A DNA stretch of 64,000 nucleotides from an uncultured Collinsella sp. Its GTDB lineage: Bacteria > Actinomycetota > Coriobacteriia > Coriobacteriales > Coriobacteriaceae. The DNA is taken from positions 1 to 64,000 of the forward strand of contig UQMK01000009.1 of the NCBI GenBank assembly GCA_900542085.1, read 5' to 3'. A program made the translations under genes and the position numbers. Below are positions 26,939 to 36,878 of this stretch, piece after piece. Each line of letters opens with the position of its first letter. Within the stretch, counting starts at the first letter, position 1. Below the pieces are notes generated by a model. That model saw only the letters and a list, made by a program, of their open reading frames with translations, searched no databases and was not told the DNA's origin.

Positions 26939-29746
26939 TTATGCGCCGTCCGCAGCATCAGTCGTCGGGGTCGTCACGGTCGTTCCGGGCGCGATGTAGC
27001 CGTATTCGAGCAGCACCGAAAGCGCATGCTGCTTCCAGGTGGCAAGCTCCTCGTCATTATAGTTGTCATGGACCCATTCATTCATCGCGTCCTCGGCGTC
27101 TTGGGGCACCAGATCCTGGCTGTCCGCCATCAGGTACAGGATGCCTAAGATGTCGAAGTCCTTCTTGGTCATCTCTTCCTTGTTTGATGTGCTGATGAGG
27201 CCGTGATCGATGCCGTAGCGGCAGATATCGGTCAAAACGGTAACGAGGCCCGTAGGAATCGGCGAGGCATCCTTCGCGGCAGTGGGCGCGGTGTCGTCAG
27301 TCACTGCAGCGGCATTGTCGCTCGCGGGAGCAGACTCAACCGCGTTTGTATCAGAAGCGGCCTGCTCTCCCTGGGCAGGAGCCGTACTATCCGTCGTTGC
27401 CGAAGAATCCCCCGTGGAGGCGGACGTAACGCTCACCGGCGTCTCGACCACGGTCGTCATCGGGTCGACCGGTGCGGGTGCGGCGATGACCTCGGCCCAA
27501 TCGGAATACACGCCGTCAATAAAGGCGCGAACATGGAAGGTGCCCGGTTGCGAGATGGTCATCGTGCCGTCTGTCGCGACCGAAATGCCCTTGCTCTCGA
27601 GCTCCTGAGCCTCCCAGCTGCAGACTCTATCGACTTCCTTGCCCGTCGTGTCATAGACCGTAGCCGTCAGGCCTTCGATGCCGTTAAGGTTCTCCTCGAC
27701 GCCGACGACGGTCTGCGCCGAGCCCTCGAGCTTGATGCTGCCGTTAAACGACTCGGGCGCCACGTCACTTACCTTATATTTGTAGGCCGCGGCGTCGATC
27801 TCGTCATTGGTCGAGACATGCCCGTTCACATCCACGTAGGTGTCCTCGGGGATAAAGTACTTTACGTAGGCGGTGCCGGCCTTTTTACCCACCACGACCT
27901 GCTCGTGGGTGACAGGGTCGGTCTGGATCTCGATGACGTCGGACTTGCATTCCTTGCCCTTTTTATCGACCACGCGCCAGTCGCCCGACGACTTCACAAA
28001 GCCGTAGTAATCAACATCGTCCTCGTCCCTTGCACGCACGCGATAGGAAGAGATGGGGTCTTCGTCTCCAACCGTAAGCCTTCGGGTCTTATCGGTCTGC
28101 AGCGACACGAGAATCTTGGAGATGGGCTTAATGGGCTGCGGCGTGCCCAACTGCGTATCGACCGTCACCGACTCAAACGACAGATTGGAACCCGTAATGG
28201 ACATGGGATAGGTCGCGGCCATGTCATTGAGCACGTTGCACGTGCGCGGGGCGCCGCCGTTGCGCGAGGGCACCTCGCGATCGGCCAGGACCGAATTCCA
28301 ATCGATGGCGCGCACCATGTGGTTGTTGGTACGATACGACCAACTCGTCACGTTTCCGGCGGTGGTATCGTACCCGTCGTCGCCACGATGGGCGATTGAG
28401 CGCAGGAACAGGTTCTGCACGGCGTCGGTCGACTGATCGCCAAAGGTGGTGTAGAACGAGCGCTGGTCATAACCGGCGGTATGGAACTCCTGCACGGCGG
28501 CGTTGTCATCGTAGCACTCGCCGTTCATATTAAAGATGATCACGTCGAACGTCACGCCCACCGGCTGGTCATAGTCCTCGGACAGCGTCGTGGTAGAACT
28601 CGTTTGCTTGCTATTGACCTGCGTGTGCGCCGGGATCGTCATATTGACGGTGACAGACTGGTTGTCCGTTGTGGTAATCGACTGTTCCTCGGTCTTGCTC
28701 GCCTCCCACAACTGGGACATCGTGGTTTCGGCCGAAAACGAAGTCTCGATCTCCTCGCTCGCTGTTGCGGGCACGCCCAGCGACTCCTTGAGGCTCACCG
28801 ATGCGCCCCACGAGCCGCCTTTGGAATACGATGCGGATTCAGAAGTGCTCGTGCCGACCGTCTCCTCGGTACCGCGGGCGAGCGTGATGCTCTGCGAGGC
28901 GTCCTCATAGCCGACGTTAAGAGCCGAGGTAACGAGCTCCTGCTCAGTCTTAGAATCGACAAAGGAATAGCCCGGCGCGTCCTCGGGCGCACAGTTAAGC
29001 TTGTTCACGCTGTTGAGCTGCTGAACTCTAAAGTTATAGAACGCGATGCCAAAGCCATTGAAATCGTACTGGTAGGTGCCGCCGAGCTTGTCCACGCACG
29101 CGATGGTGGCATAGATGACGTCCTGCTCAGTCGTGTCTTTCGACAGTCCGTCGAGCGGCACGTATTTACGGAAATCGGAGCCCTTCAGCTTGTGACCGAT
29201 ACAGCCGGCGATATCGTCGGTCAAGCGCTCGTAGACTGCATTGAGGCTTTTTGCAGATGTCAGACCACTCTGCTTCGATTTGTCGGCACCATCGGAATGC
29301 TCACCGTTGCCGCCCGAAAGCGCATCATACAGATAGATATAGTGACCCTTACCGAAGTCCTTCTCAAAGCCCTTGCCGGCGTGGTCCCAGTACAAAAAGT
29401 CCCCGGAGTCGTCGCCTCCACCATAGCCAAGGATGTTATAGGCTAGCGATGCCCAGTTGGGCAGCACCTTTTTGACGGCGGCCGTGTAGAACGAGACGTT
29501 GTCGTACATCGAGGTACGGCCCTCGAGCTTGCCGTCATCGATATCTACAAACGTGCAGTCGCGATCGTTGACCGTAATGGTGAGCGGGTTGACCACGTCG
29601 CCATAGAGCTCGTCGCGCGAATCATCCTGAAGGGCAAAACCGGCTGTCGGCATCCCGCAAAGCGCCGTGACCGCAACGACCACCCAGCACAGGGTCATCT
29701 GTGCCCCCCGACGCGCTCGTTGCAAATACCTGGTGAGGTTTTTCAT
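26939..29746 (-). CDS. Secreted multidomain protein with aerolysin/ETX-MTX2-like region and Ig-like domains
   Basis: 935 residues. The ATG at 29746 has GGGAGG six bases upstream and opens a signal peptide with a probable cut after AGFA (residue 38). Residues 40-275 form a globular region rich in aromatics. Residues 284-410 are Ser/Thr-rich beta strands with alternating polar/nonpolar residues around an insertion loop (TVGTSTSESASYSKGG ... EIETSFSAETT ... VTVNMTIPAHTQV), as in aerolysin-type pore-forming proteins. Ig-like regions follow at about 543-635 and 666-757, a Ser/Thr/Ala linker (758-830) and a helical C-terminal domain (831-918). No LPxTG motif or C-terminal membrane segment is seen, so it is probably released. 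Toxin activity is inference. Confidence 0.65.
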   Translation of the reverse strand: MKNLTRYLQRARRGAQMTLCWVVVAVTALCGMPTAGFALQDDSRDELYGDVVNPLTITVNDRDCTFVDIDDGKLEGRTSMYDNVSFYTAAVKKVLPNWASLAYNILGYGGGDDSGDFLYWDHAGKGFEKDFGKGHYIYLYDALSGGNGEHSDGADKSKQSGLTSAKSLNAVYERLTDDIAGCIGHKLKGSDFRKYVPLDGLSKDTTEQDVIYATIACVDKLGGTYQYDFNGFGIAFYNFRVQQLNSVNKLNCAPEDAPGYSFVDSKTEQELVTSALNVGYEDASQSITLARGTEETVGTSTSESASYSKGGSWGASVSLKESLGVPATASEEIETSFSAETTMSQLWEASKTEEQSITTTDNQSVTVNMTIPAHTQVNSKQTSSTTTLSEDYDQPVGVTFDVIIFNMNGECYDDNAAVQEFHTAGYDQRSFYTTFGDQSTDAVQNLFLRSIAHRGDDGYDTTAGNVTSWSYRTNNHMVRAIDWNSVLADREVPSRNGGAPRTCNVLNDMAATYPMSITGSNLSFESVTVDTQLGTPQPIKPISKILVSLQTDKTRRLTVGDEDPISSYRVRARDEDDVDYYGFVKSSGDWRVVDKKGKECKSDVIEIQTDPVTHEQVVVGKKAGTAYVKYFIPEDTYVDVNGHVSTNDEIDAAAYKYKVSDVAPESFNGSIKLEGSAQTVVGVEENLNGIEGLTATVYDTTGKEVDRVCSWEAQELESKGISVATDGTMTISQPGTFHVRAFIDGVYSDWAEVIAAPAPVDPMTTVVETPVSVTSASTGDSSATTDSTAPAQGEQAASDTNAVESAPASDNAAAVTDDTAPTAAKDASPIPTGLVTVLTDICRYGIDHGLISTSNKEEMTKKDFDILGILYLMADSQDLVPQDAEDAMNEWVHDNYNDEELATWKQHALSVLLEYGYIAPGTTVTTPTTDAADGA

Positions 29747-29784
29747 CGCAGTCCTCCCGTCAGTTGCCAATGTATTGAACCAAC

Positions 29785-29821
29785 GTAAAACGCCGCCGCG
29801 TCCACGGGAGGCGCGACGGCG
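29785..29821 (-). terminator. ppdK terminator
   Basis: Stem CGCCGTCGCG/CGCGGCGGCG followed by TTTTAC on the minus strand, between ppdK and the secreted-protein gene. It implies the latter has its own promoter, which was not identified in the remaining ~40 bases. Confidence 0.65.
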
Positions 29822-29861
29822 CGAAGGGGGGCGTAAAAGGCGCAAATGGAACGCGACTCAG

Positions 29862-32612
29862 TTAAGCGGAACGCATCGCCTCGAGCTTGGCCTGAGCGGC
29901 AGCCAGACGCGCGAGGGGCACGCGATAGGGCGAGCAGGACACGTAGTCCACATCGGCCACGTTAAACAGGGCCTTGATGGACTTGGGGTCGCCGCCGTGC
30001 TCGCCGCACACGCCAAAGTGCATACCGGGGTTGGTGGTGCGACCCTTCTCGACGGCCATGCGCACCAGCTCGAGTACCGCCGTGTCGATGGTCTCGAAGG
30101 GGTTGTCCTTCAAGATCTTCTTGTGCATGTACAGCGGGATGAACTTGGCCTCGGCATCGTCTCGAGAGAAGCCGAAGGTCGTCTGCGTGAGGTCGTTGGT
30201 GCCAAAGCAGAAGAAGTCGGCGTGCTGCGCGATCTCGTCGGCAACCATGCAGGCACGCGGCAGCTCGAGCATCGTGCCCACGGGAATATTGAGCTCGACG
30301 CCCTCCTCGGCGGAAACCTCGGCGATCACGCGCTCGATGACTTCGCGAGTCTGAACGTGCTCGGCCGTAATGGAAACGAGCGGAACCATGATCTCGGGGC
30401 GCGGGTCGACGCCCTCCTTGATAAGGCGGGCAGCAGCCGTGGCCACGGCGCGAACTTGCATGAGTGGCAGGTCGCTGAAGACGACGGACAGGCGCACACC
30501 GCGCAGGCCGAGCATCGGGTTGGACTCGACCATGCCGTCGATACGACGCAGGCGGGTGCGCAGAGCGGCAAGCTCTTCCTCGTTGGCGCCAGCGGCTTCC
30601 TTCTTGGTGATGGCGACCTCGAGCTCGCGTGGATTATCCAGGAACTCATGAAGCGGCGGATCGAGCAAGCGAACGACCACATCGCGACCGGACATGGTCT
30701 TGAACATCGCCAGGAAGTCCTCGGTCTGAACCTTGAGCAGGTCGGCCAGGGCCTGCTGTTTCACGGCCTCATCGTCAGACAGGATAAAGCTCTGGATGAT
30801 GTTCTTACGGTCGCCCAGGAACATATGCTCGGTGCGGCACAGGCCAATGGCCTCGGCACCAAACTCGAGGGCGAGCTCGGCGTCCTCGGGGTTGTCGGCG
30901 TTGACGCGCACATGGTTGGCGTGGCCACAGGTCTCGTCCAGACGGATCTCGTCGGCCCAGGACAGGATGGTGTCCAGGTCGCCGGTGAGCTCGGCGGAGA
31001 CCAAATCGACAGCGCCATCGACGACGATGCCCTGGGTGCCGTCGATGGAGATGACATCGCCTTCGTGCAGCACACGATCGCTGCCCTCGATGCGCACGAC
31101 CTTCTCGGCGGCGTCGATGTGGAAGCGCTCAACGCCGCAGACGCAGGGCGTACCCATACCGCGAGCGATAACGGCGGCATGGCTCGTCTTGCCACCGTGG
31201 CTGGTCAGGATACCCTCGGCGGCGACCATGCCCTTCAGGTCATCGGGGTTGGTCTCCCAGCGAACCAAAATGACCTTGTGACCCTCGTTGGCGCGCGCGA
31301 CGGCATCGTCGCTCGAGAACACGACCTCGCCCACGGCGGCACCAGGGCTGGCGTTGAGGCCGCAAGCCAGAGCCTCGTACTTCTTGGAGGCATCGAATTG
31401 CGGATGCAGGAGCTGGTCGAGCTGCGCGGGATCGATGCGGCTCACGGCCTCCTCGCGGGTGATCAGACCCTCCTCGACCATTTCGATGGCGATGCGCAGG
31501 GCGGCGGTAGCAGTGCGCTTGCCCACGCGGGTCTGGAGCATCCAGAGCTTACCCTGCTCGATGGTGAACTCGATATCGCACATATCGCGGTAATGATCTT
31601 CGAGCGTCAGGAACACGCGCTCGAGTTCCTCACCTGCAGACTCGAGGCCCGGAGTGTTCTTGAGGTCGGCGATGGGCTCGGTGTTGCGGATGCCGGCAAC
31701 GACATCCTCGCCCTGGGCATTAACCAAAAAGTCACCATAGAACTCCTTGGTGCCGTCGGCCGGGTTGCGCGTAAAAGCGACGCCGGTCGCAGAGGTCTCC
31801 CCCTTGTTGCCAAAGGCCATAGCCTGCACGTTGACGGCGGTGCCGAGCTCGTCAGAAATGCCATGCTGCTTGCGGTAGATGCAGGCGCGCTCGTTCATCC
31901 AGCTGCCAAAGACGGCCTGGATGGCAAGGCGCAACTGAAGCTCCGGATCGTGCGGGAAGACGGGCTTGCCGTCGGCGACCTCGAGCTCGGGATACAGGGC
32001 GGCCTCGACGTTCTCGGAGAAAATGCTCTTAAAGGTCTCGACGAGCTCCTGCAGGTCTTCGGCCGAAAGCTCGGAATCGACGCGAACGCCGGAGACCAGG
32101 CGTGCCTGGGTCAGCGCGTTCTCGAACAGGTCGGCGTCGACGCCCATAACGACGTTGGAGAACATCTGAATAAAGCGTCGGTAGCTATCCCAGGCAAAAC
32201 GCGGGTTTTGCGTCTGGGCAATGAGACCCTGAACGGAGTCGTCGTTGAGGCCCAAGTTGAGGACCGTGTCCATCATGCCGGGCATGGAGAACGGAGCGCC
32301 CGAGCGAACCGACACGAGCAGCGGGTCGGAGGCGTCGCCGAGCTTCTTGCCGCAGCGGGCCTCGAGGTCGGCCTCGGCGGCAACGATCTCATCGAGTGCG
32401 CCTTCGGGCCAGACGTTGCCGGCACCGGAGTACTCGACACAGGTCTGGCAGGTAATGGTAAAGCCACCGGGAACCGGCAGGCCGATGCGGCTCATCTCGG
32501 CAAGGTTTGCGCCCTTGCCGCCAAGCACAAAGTTCATGGACTTGTCGCCCTCAGTGACACAGGTGCCCTGGGCGTCGGTTCCAAAACGGTAAACCCTCTT
32601 GCAATCGCTCAC
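29862..32612 (-). CDS. ppdK: Pyruvate, phosphate dikinase
   Basis: 916 residues. Interconverts PEP, AMP and PPi with pyruvate, ATP and Pi; in anaerobes it often serves glycolysis with PPi. The N-terminal ATP-grasp domain has GGKGANLAEMSRIGLPVP; the swivelling domain carries the catalytic His in GGKTSHAAVIARGMGTPCV, with the Thr two residues before it that PPDK regulators phosphorylate; the PEP-binding barrel ends with CGEHGGDP. Start is GTG at 32612 with GGGGAAG upstream. The gene for its regulatory kinase/phosphorylase is the next upstream gene. Upstream bases contain phased GGTAAA repeats. Confidence 0.97.
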   Translation of the reverse strand: MSDCKRVYRFGTDAQGTCVTEGDKSMNFVLGGKGANLAEMSRIGLPVPGGFTITCQTCVEYSGAGNVWPEGALDEIVAAEADLEARCGKKLGDASDPLLVSVRSGAPFSMPGMMDTVLNLGLNDDSVQGLIAQTQNPRFAWDSYRRFIQMFSNVVMGVDADLFENALTQARLVSGVRVDSELSAEDLQELVETFKSIFSENVEAALYPELEVADGKPVFPHDPELQLRLAIQAVFGSWMNERACIYRKQHGISDELGTAVNVQAMAFGNKGETSATGVAFTRNPADGTKEFYGDFLVNAQGEDVVAGIRNTEPIADLKNTPGLESAGEELERVFLTLEDHYRDMCDIEFTIEQGKLWMLQTRVGKRTATAALRIAIEMVEEGLITREEAVSRIDPAQLDQLLHPQFDASKKYEALACGLNASPGAAVGEVVFSSDDAVARANEGHKVILVRWETNPDDLKGMVAAEGILTSHGGKTSHAAVIARGMGTPCVCGVERFHIDAAEKVVRIEGSDRVLHEGDVISIDGTQGIVVDGAVDLVSAELTGDLDTILSWADEIRLDETCGHANHVRVNADNPEDAELALEFGAEAIGLCRTEHMFLGDRKNIIQSFILSDDEAVKQQALADLLKVQTEDFLAMFKTMSGRDVVVRLLDPPLHEFLDNPRELEVAITKKEAAGANEEELAALRTRLRRIDGMVESNPMLGLRGVRLSVVFSDLPLMQVRAVATAAARLIKEGVDPRPEIMVPLVSITAEHVQTREVIERVIAEVSAEEGVELNIPVGTMLELPRACMVADEIAQHADFFCFGTNDLTQTTFGFSRDDAEAKFIPLYMHKKILKDNPFETIDTAVLELVRMAVEKGRTTNPGMHFGVCGEHGGDPKSIKALFNVADVDYVSCSPYRVPLARLAAAQAKLEAMRSA

Positions 32613-32734
32613 GATACTTCCCCTTTCATGCGCTCTCGCGCACGACCGTGGTGACGAATCGACCCGCCGGATGCGGGCCGTGAGGGAACTATACGGCGGA
32701 CGTTGAGCGGGCTTGCGTAGAGGGCGAGGGGTTT

Positions 32735-32772
32735 GGTAAACGTGATAAATGCGGCGGTAAACGGTAGGTAAA
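32735..32772 (+). repeat. Helically phased GGTAAA direct repeats upstream of ppdK
   Basis: GGTAAA begins at 32735, 32756 and 32767 (steps of 21 and 11 bases, two and one helical turns). The repeats lie in the 298-base gap between ppdR and ppdK, about 125-160 bases before the ppdK start. The remainder of that gap is AT-rich with no gene seen. Confidence 0.45.
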
Positions 32773-32893
32773 GGTGGTTACATTATGAAGATACCACTGC
32801 AAGAAAATTGCAGGTCAAATGCAAGTTCTTTGCTAAATCGCTTTACCAATATCGTGCATTATTTTTAGATAGTATTTTAAGGACGGTGAATTT

Positions 32894-32916
32894 TTAGCTA
32901 CCCCAATGAGTTAGCT
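32894..32916 (-). repeat. REP-like short palindrome overlapping ppdR stop
   Basis: AGCTAA-CTCATTGGGG-TAGCT on the minus strand begins inside the ppdR stop region. CTCATTGGGG matches the start of the RAYT repeat unit near 6030. The shared stretch is short. Confidence 0.4.
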
Positions 32917-33786
32917 TTGCTGACCTCGGCGGGCGGCGCGGAAGGCACGGGCTTCTTGGATTTCCATCAAATGACCGATGATCTCGGAGGCGCTCTCCTC
33001 GATCGCCTTGCCGTCGGTACGCACCACAAAGCAGCCCAGGCGCTTCATGAGGGCACGGGCTTCCTCGAGCTCGCTGCGCACGCTCTCGGGCTCGGCATAG
33101 GAGCCGGCGACGGCACGGGCGTAGTCATCGCCCAAGCGGCTATCGCGTATCTCAGAGATCACATCGACAGTCGAAATCAGACCAAACAACCGCATCGGGT
33201 CGACCTTGTAAATCGACTTCGGCGGCTCCATGCCATGGGCCAACGGAACATTGGCAACCTTGTAACCCTGATAGGCCAAATACATCGACAGCGGCGTCTT
33301 GGACGTGCGCGATACGCCCAGCAGCACGATATCTGCCCCCGAAAGGTCGTCGCAGCCGCGCCCATCATCGTGCTCAACGAAATACTCCATGGCCTCGATG
33401 CGATGGAAATAGCGGTCATCGGTCCTGTGAATCACGCCCGCGACGCCCTTGGGCGGCACGCCGATGAGCGATGACAGCACGGCAAGTGTCGGACCGATCA
33501 GGTCGACCGAACGGATATGAAGCATGCCCAGGTAATCGAGTACGCGGGCGCGAAGCGCCGGATCGACAATGGTGTGGAACACGGCAATATCACGATGGTC
33601 CGCATCGACGCGCGGACCCACAAACGACTTGACCTGCTCCACCGAGTTCACCTTGGGCAGGCGCAAGAGACGAAAAGCCCCTTCATCAAATTGCCCGGAC
33701 GCCGCAAGCACCACCTCACAAGCGGTATCACCGAGCGAGTCGGAGATAACGATAACGGTGGGACGAGCGGTGACCGGGCAATCCAT
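32911..33786 (-). CDS. PPDK regulatory protein (kinase/pyrophosphorylase, DUF299)
   Basis: 291 residues. Inactivates PPDK by ADP-dependent threonine phosphorylation and reactivates it by Pi-dependent dephosphorylation. VISDSLGDTACEVV near the N-terminus and the phosphate-loop-like LLGVSRTSKTPLSMYLAYQG segment (read as GVSRTSKTP) are diagnostic, and the adjacent ppdK gene fixes the substrate as PPDK rather than PEP synthase. The ATG at 33786 has AAAAGGAG upstream. Its stop codon overlaps a short palindrome related to the RAYT repeats. Confidence 0.94.
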   Translation of the reverse strand: MDCPVTARPTVIVISDSLGDTACEVVLAASGQFDEGAFRLLRLPKVNSVEQVKSFVGPRVDADHRDIAVFHTIVDPALRARVLDYLGMLHIRSVDLIGPTLAVLSSLIGVPPKGVAGVIHRTDDRYFHRIEAMEYFVEHDDGRGCDDLSGADIVLLGVSRTSKTPLSMYLAYQGYKVANVPLAHGMEPPKSIYKVDPMRLFGLISTVDVISEIRDSRLGDDYARAVAGSYAEPESVRSELEEARALMKRLGCFVVRTDGKAIEESASEIIGHLMEIQEARAFRAARRGQQS

Positions 33787-33820
33787 GCGGGGCTCCTTTT
33801 GCGCTTACGCGCAGGCTGGC

Positions 33821-35917
33821 TTACTTTTTGCGGGCAAGCTCACCGATGTTGGCGATGCCGGAGAAAACGGCCTCGAAGCGGTTGAGCAGCTTAAGGCGAT
33901 TATCGCGGAGCTGCTCGTCCTTGTCCATGACCATAACCTCGTCGAAGAAGCGGTCGATGGGGGCACGCAGAGCTGCAAGGGCGGCAAATGCGGCCGGGTA
34001 ATCCTCGGCAGCAAGGGCGTCATCGACAGCGGTCTGAGCAGCCTCGGAGGCGTCGGCGAGCGCGAGCTCGACCTCGCCCATCAGGCTGCGGTCGTACTCC
34101 GCACCCAGCTCGGGCTTGGAGATGTGAGCGGCACGGGCATAGGCGGTAGCCAGGTTGTCGAAGGTCTCGGCATCGTTCTTGCGAGCCTCGTCGAGCGCGG
34201 CGCAGCGGGCGAAGAAGACGGACGGAGCGATGATGTGCACCGCGGAAACGGCGGCGACGGTATCGGCAGGAATCTTCTCGTCGCGGGCCATGCTCACCAG
34301 GCGGCCATGGAAGAAGTCACGGACCTGTTGGGCGACCTCGGCGGAGTCGAACTCAATGCCTTGCTCGCTATAGAGCTCAAGGGCGAAGTCGATCAGCGAC
34401 GTGGGGTCAATCGGCAGGCGATCGCGCAGGATGTTGATGATGCCGATGGCGGCGCGACGCAGCGCGTACGGGTCGGAGGAGCCGGTCGGGGGCTCGCCGA
34501 TAGCAAAGATACCGGCAATGGTATCGAGCTTGTCGGCACAGGCCACGATGCAGCCAGCGGTGCCCTCGGGCAGCTCATCGCCGGCAAAGCGAGGGCGATA
34601 ATGATCGCGAATGGCGTGAGCGACCTCGTCATTCTCCCCCATCGCGGAGGCGTAATAACCGCCCATCACGCCCTGCTGGCTCGTGAACTCGACGACGGCG
34701 TTGGAAACCAGGTCGGCCTTGCACAGGTGAGCGGCGCGAGCGGCATCGGCGGCAAGGTGGGCGCCCAGGTGAGCCTCGCGGGCAATAGCGAGCGCGAGTT
34801 GCTCAATACGCTCGGACTTGGCGAGCACACTACCGAGCTTCTCCTGGAAGGCGACCTTGGCCAGACGCTCGCGGAACTCGTCGAGGGAGATCTTCAGGTC
34901 CTCCTCATAGAAGAACTTGGCGTCGTCCAGACGGGCGCGCACGACGCGCTCGTTGCCGTCGATCACGCGCTCGGCATTCTCGGGCTTGCTGTTGGAAACG
35001 ACCACGAACTCACGCGTGAGCTTGCCCTCGCCGTCATAGATCGGGAAGTAGCGCTGGTTGGTGAGCATGGACTCGCAGATGATCTCGTGCGGGACCTTGA
35101 GGAACTCCTCGTCGAAGGTACCGACGAGCACCGTCGGCCACTCGCAGAGGTTGATGACCTCCTCAAAGACCTTCCTGGGCGTGTCGACATGGCAGCCGGG
35201 GCGAGCGGCCTCGACCTCGGCAATACCGGCAAGGATAGCCTCACGACGACGCTCGGCAGAGAGCACGCCGGCGTCCTCGAGCACCCGCTCGTAGACGGCG
35301 GGGCTGGCAACCACATGGTCACCGGGGCCAAGTACGCGATGGCCACGCGTGGTGTTGCCACTCGTCACGTCGGCAAACGACACGGGCACAACGTCCTCAC
35401 CCAAAAGGCAGCAGATCCAACGGACCGGACGAACAAACGTAGCGTGCTCGTGGCCCCAGCGCTGGCTGCGGTAGTTGGGCCACTGCAAGCCGGCGATGGT
35501 CTTCTCGCACAGGGCCGTCAGGATCGGGGTAGCCGGTGCGGAGGGAATGTTCTTCTCGGCGAACACGTACTCGCGGCCGTCGGTGTCCTCGCGACGGACC
35601 AGGTCCTCGGCAGCCACACCGCACTTGCGGGCGAAGCCCTGGGCGGCCTTGGTGGCGTTGCCGTCGGCATCAAAGGCAATGTTTGCCGCGGGACCGCGCT
35701 TGACCTCATGGACCTCATCGGTCGCGGTGGCAACGTTGGCCACGAGCGCAGCCAGACGACGCGGGCTCGAGATCACGCGGACCTCGCCATGGGCCAGACC
35801 GGCCTCGTCGAGGCCCTTGGCGATCATGGTGCCGAGCTGCTTGACGGCATTGTTCAACGGTGCGGAGGGCATTTCCTCCGTACCGATCTCAAACAGGAAA
35901 TCCTTAGCGTCTGCCAT
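33821..35917 (-). CDS. glyS: Glycyl-tRNA synthetase beta subunit
   Basis: 698 residues. Large subunit of the bacterial alpha2beta2 enzyme. FEIGTEEMPSAPLNNAVKQL at the N-terminus, the WGHEHATFVRPVRW region, and the HD-domain-like middle are typical; the C-terminal part binds the anticodon. It starts three bases after the glyQ stop, as a two-gene unit, and ends 35 bases before ppdR. Confidence 0.97.
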   Translation of the reverse strand: MADAKDFLFEIGTEEMPSAPLNNAVKQLGTMIAKGLDEAGLAHGEVRVISSPRRLAALVANVATATDEVHEVKRGPAANIAFDADGNATKAAQGFARKCGVAAEDLVRREDTDGREYVFAEKNIPSAPATPILTALCEKTIAGLQWPNYRSQRWGHEHATFVRPVRWICCLLGEDVVPVSFADVTSGNTTRGHRVLGPGDHVVASPAVYERVLEDAGVLSAERRREAILAGIAEVEAARPGCHVDTPRKVFEEVINLCEWPTVLVGTFDEEFLKVPHEIICESMLTNQRYFPIYDGEGKLTREFVVVSNSKPENAERVIDGNERVVRARLDDAKFFYEEDLKISLDEFRERLAKVAFQEKLGSVLAKSERIEQLALAIAREAHLGAHLAADAARAAHLCKADLVSNAVVEFTSQQGVMGGYYASAMGENDEVAHAIRDHYRPRFAGDELPEGTAGCIVACADKLDTIAGIFAIGEPPTGSSDPYALRRAAIGIINILRDRLPIDPTSLIDFALELYSEQGIEFDSAEVAQQVRDFFHGRLVSMARDEKIPADTVAAVSAVHIIAPSVFFARCAALDEARKNDAETFDNLATAYARAAHISKPELGAEYDRSLMGEVELALADASEAAQTAVDDALAAEDYPAAFAALAALRAPIDRFFDEVMVMDKDEQLRDNRLKLLNRFEAVFSGIANIGELARKK

Positions 35918-35920
35918 GGC

Positions 35921-36832
35921 TTACGCCACCTCGCCTTCCTGGTCGGCATTCTCGTTGACTCCGGCGACCTCGGCCATATAGGCCTCGCAGCACGCCTTGG
36001 CGACGGCGCGGACGCGCAGGATGTAGTTAGCACGCTCGACCGCGGACAGCGCACCGCGAGCATCGAGCAGGTTGAAGGCATGGCTGCACTTCATGACGCA
36101 GTCGTACGCCGGCAGCGGCAGCTTGCGCTCAAGGCAGGAGTGGCACTCGGCCTCGTAGTCGTCAAACTTCTGACGCATCATCTCGACGTTAGCGACCTCA
36201 AAGTTGTAAGCGCTAAACTCGCGCTCGTTCTCCAGGAACACGTCGCCATAGGTCATGGGCGTGCCGTCGGGCAGATAGCTCCACACCAGGTCGTAGACGG
36301 AGTTGACGCCCTGGGCGTACATGGCGATGCGCTCCAGACCATAGGTGATCTCGACGGGCACGGGATCGACCTCGATGCCGCCCACCTGCTGGAAGTACGT
36401 AAACTGCGTGACCTCCATGCCGTTGAGCCAGACCTCCCAGCCAAGGCCCCAGGCGCCCAGGGTCGGGCTCTCCCAGTCATCCTCGACAAAACGGACGTCA
36501 TGGTCGTTGGGGTCCAGGCCGATAGCGGCAAGAGACCCCAGGTAAAGCTCCTGGGCGTTGACCGGCGACGGCTTGATGAGCACCTGGAACTGATAGTAGT
36601 GCTGCATGCGGTTGGGGTTCTCGCCGTAGCGGCCGTCGGCGGGACGGCGGCAAGGCTGAGCGTAGCAGGTGCGCCACTCGGCGGGGCCGAGCGAGCGCAG
36701 CGTGGTCGCGGTGTGGAAGGTACCGGCACCGACCTCGGAGTCATAGGGCTGCATAATGACGCAGCCCTGCTCGCCCCAGTACTGCTGGAGGCGCAGGATG
36801 ATGTCTTGGAAGGAAAGCGATGAAGCGTTCAT
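35921..36832 (-). CDS. glyQ: Glycyl-tRNA synthetase alpha subunit
   Basis: 303 residues. Catalytic class II subunit. Highly conserved [20 protein letters not shown] and [16 protein letters not shown] segments are complete. A possible promoter overlaps the end of lepB; the leader is only about 40 bases, so no T-box riboswitch is present. Confidence 0.98.
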   Translation of the reverse strand: MNASSLSFQDIILRLQQYWGEQGCVIMQPYDSEVGAGTFHTATTLRSLGPAEWRTCYAQPCRRPADGRYGENPNRMQHYYQFQVLIKPSPVNAQELYLGSLAAIGLDPNDHDVRFVEDDWESPTLGAWGLGWEVWLNGMEVTQFTYFQQVGGIEVDPVPVEITYGLERIAMYAQGVNSVYDLVWSYLPDGTPMTYGDVFLENEREFSAYNFEVANVEMMRQKFDDYEAECHSCLERKLPLPAYDCVMKCSHAFNLLDARGALSAVERANYILRVRAVAKACCEAYMAEVAGVNENADQEGEVA

Positions 36833-36878
36833 GCCTCTAATATCCCCTCGTCGAAACGATTACACGGTTAGGTACTGT

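Noticed and set aside
29667..32654. 995-codon open frame on the plus strand opposite ppdK
   Set aside because: It is the exact antisense of a well-conserved gene, rich in Gly/Val/Leu/His/Asp as expected from GC-rich codon complement, and matches no family.
33569..36823. 1084-codon open frame on the plus strand opposite ppdR-glyS-glyQ
   Set aside because: Runs across three real genes in antisense; composition is that of a shadow frame.
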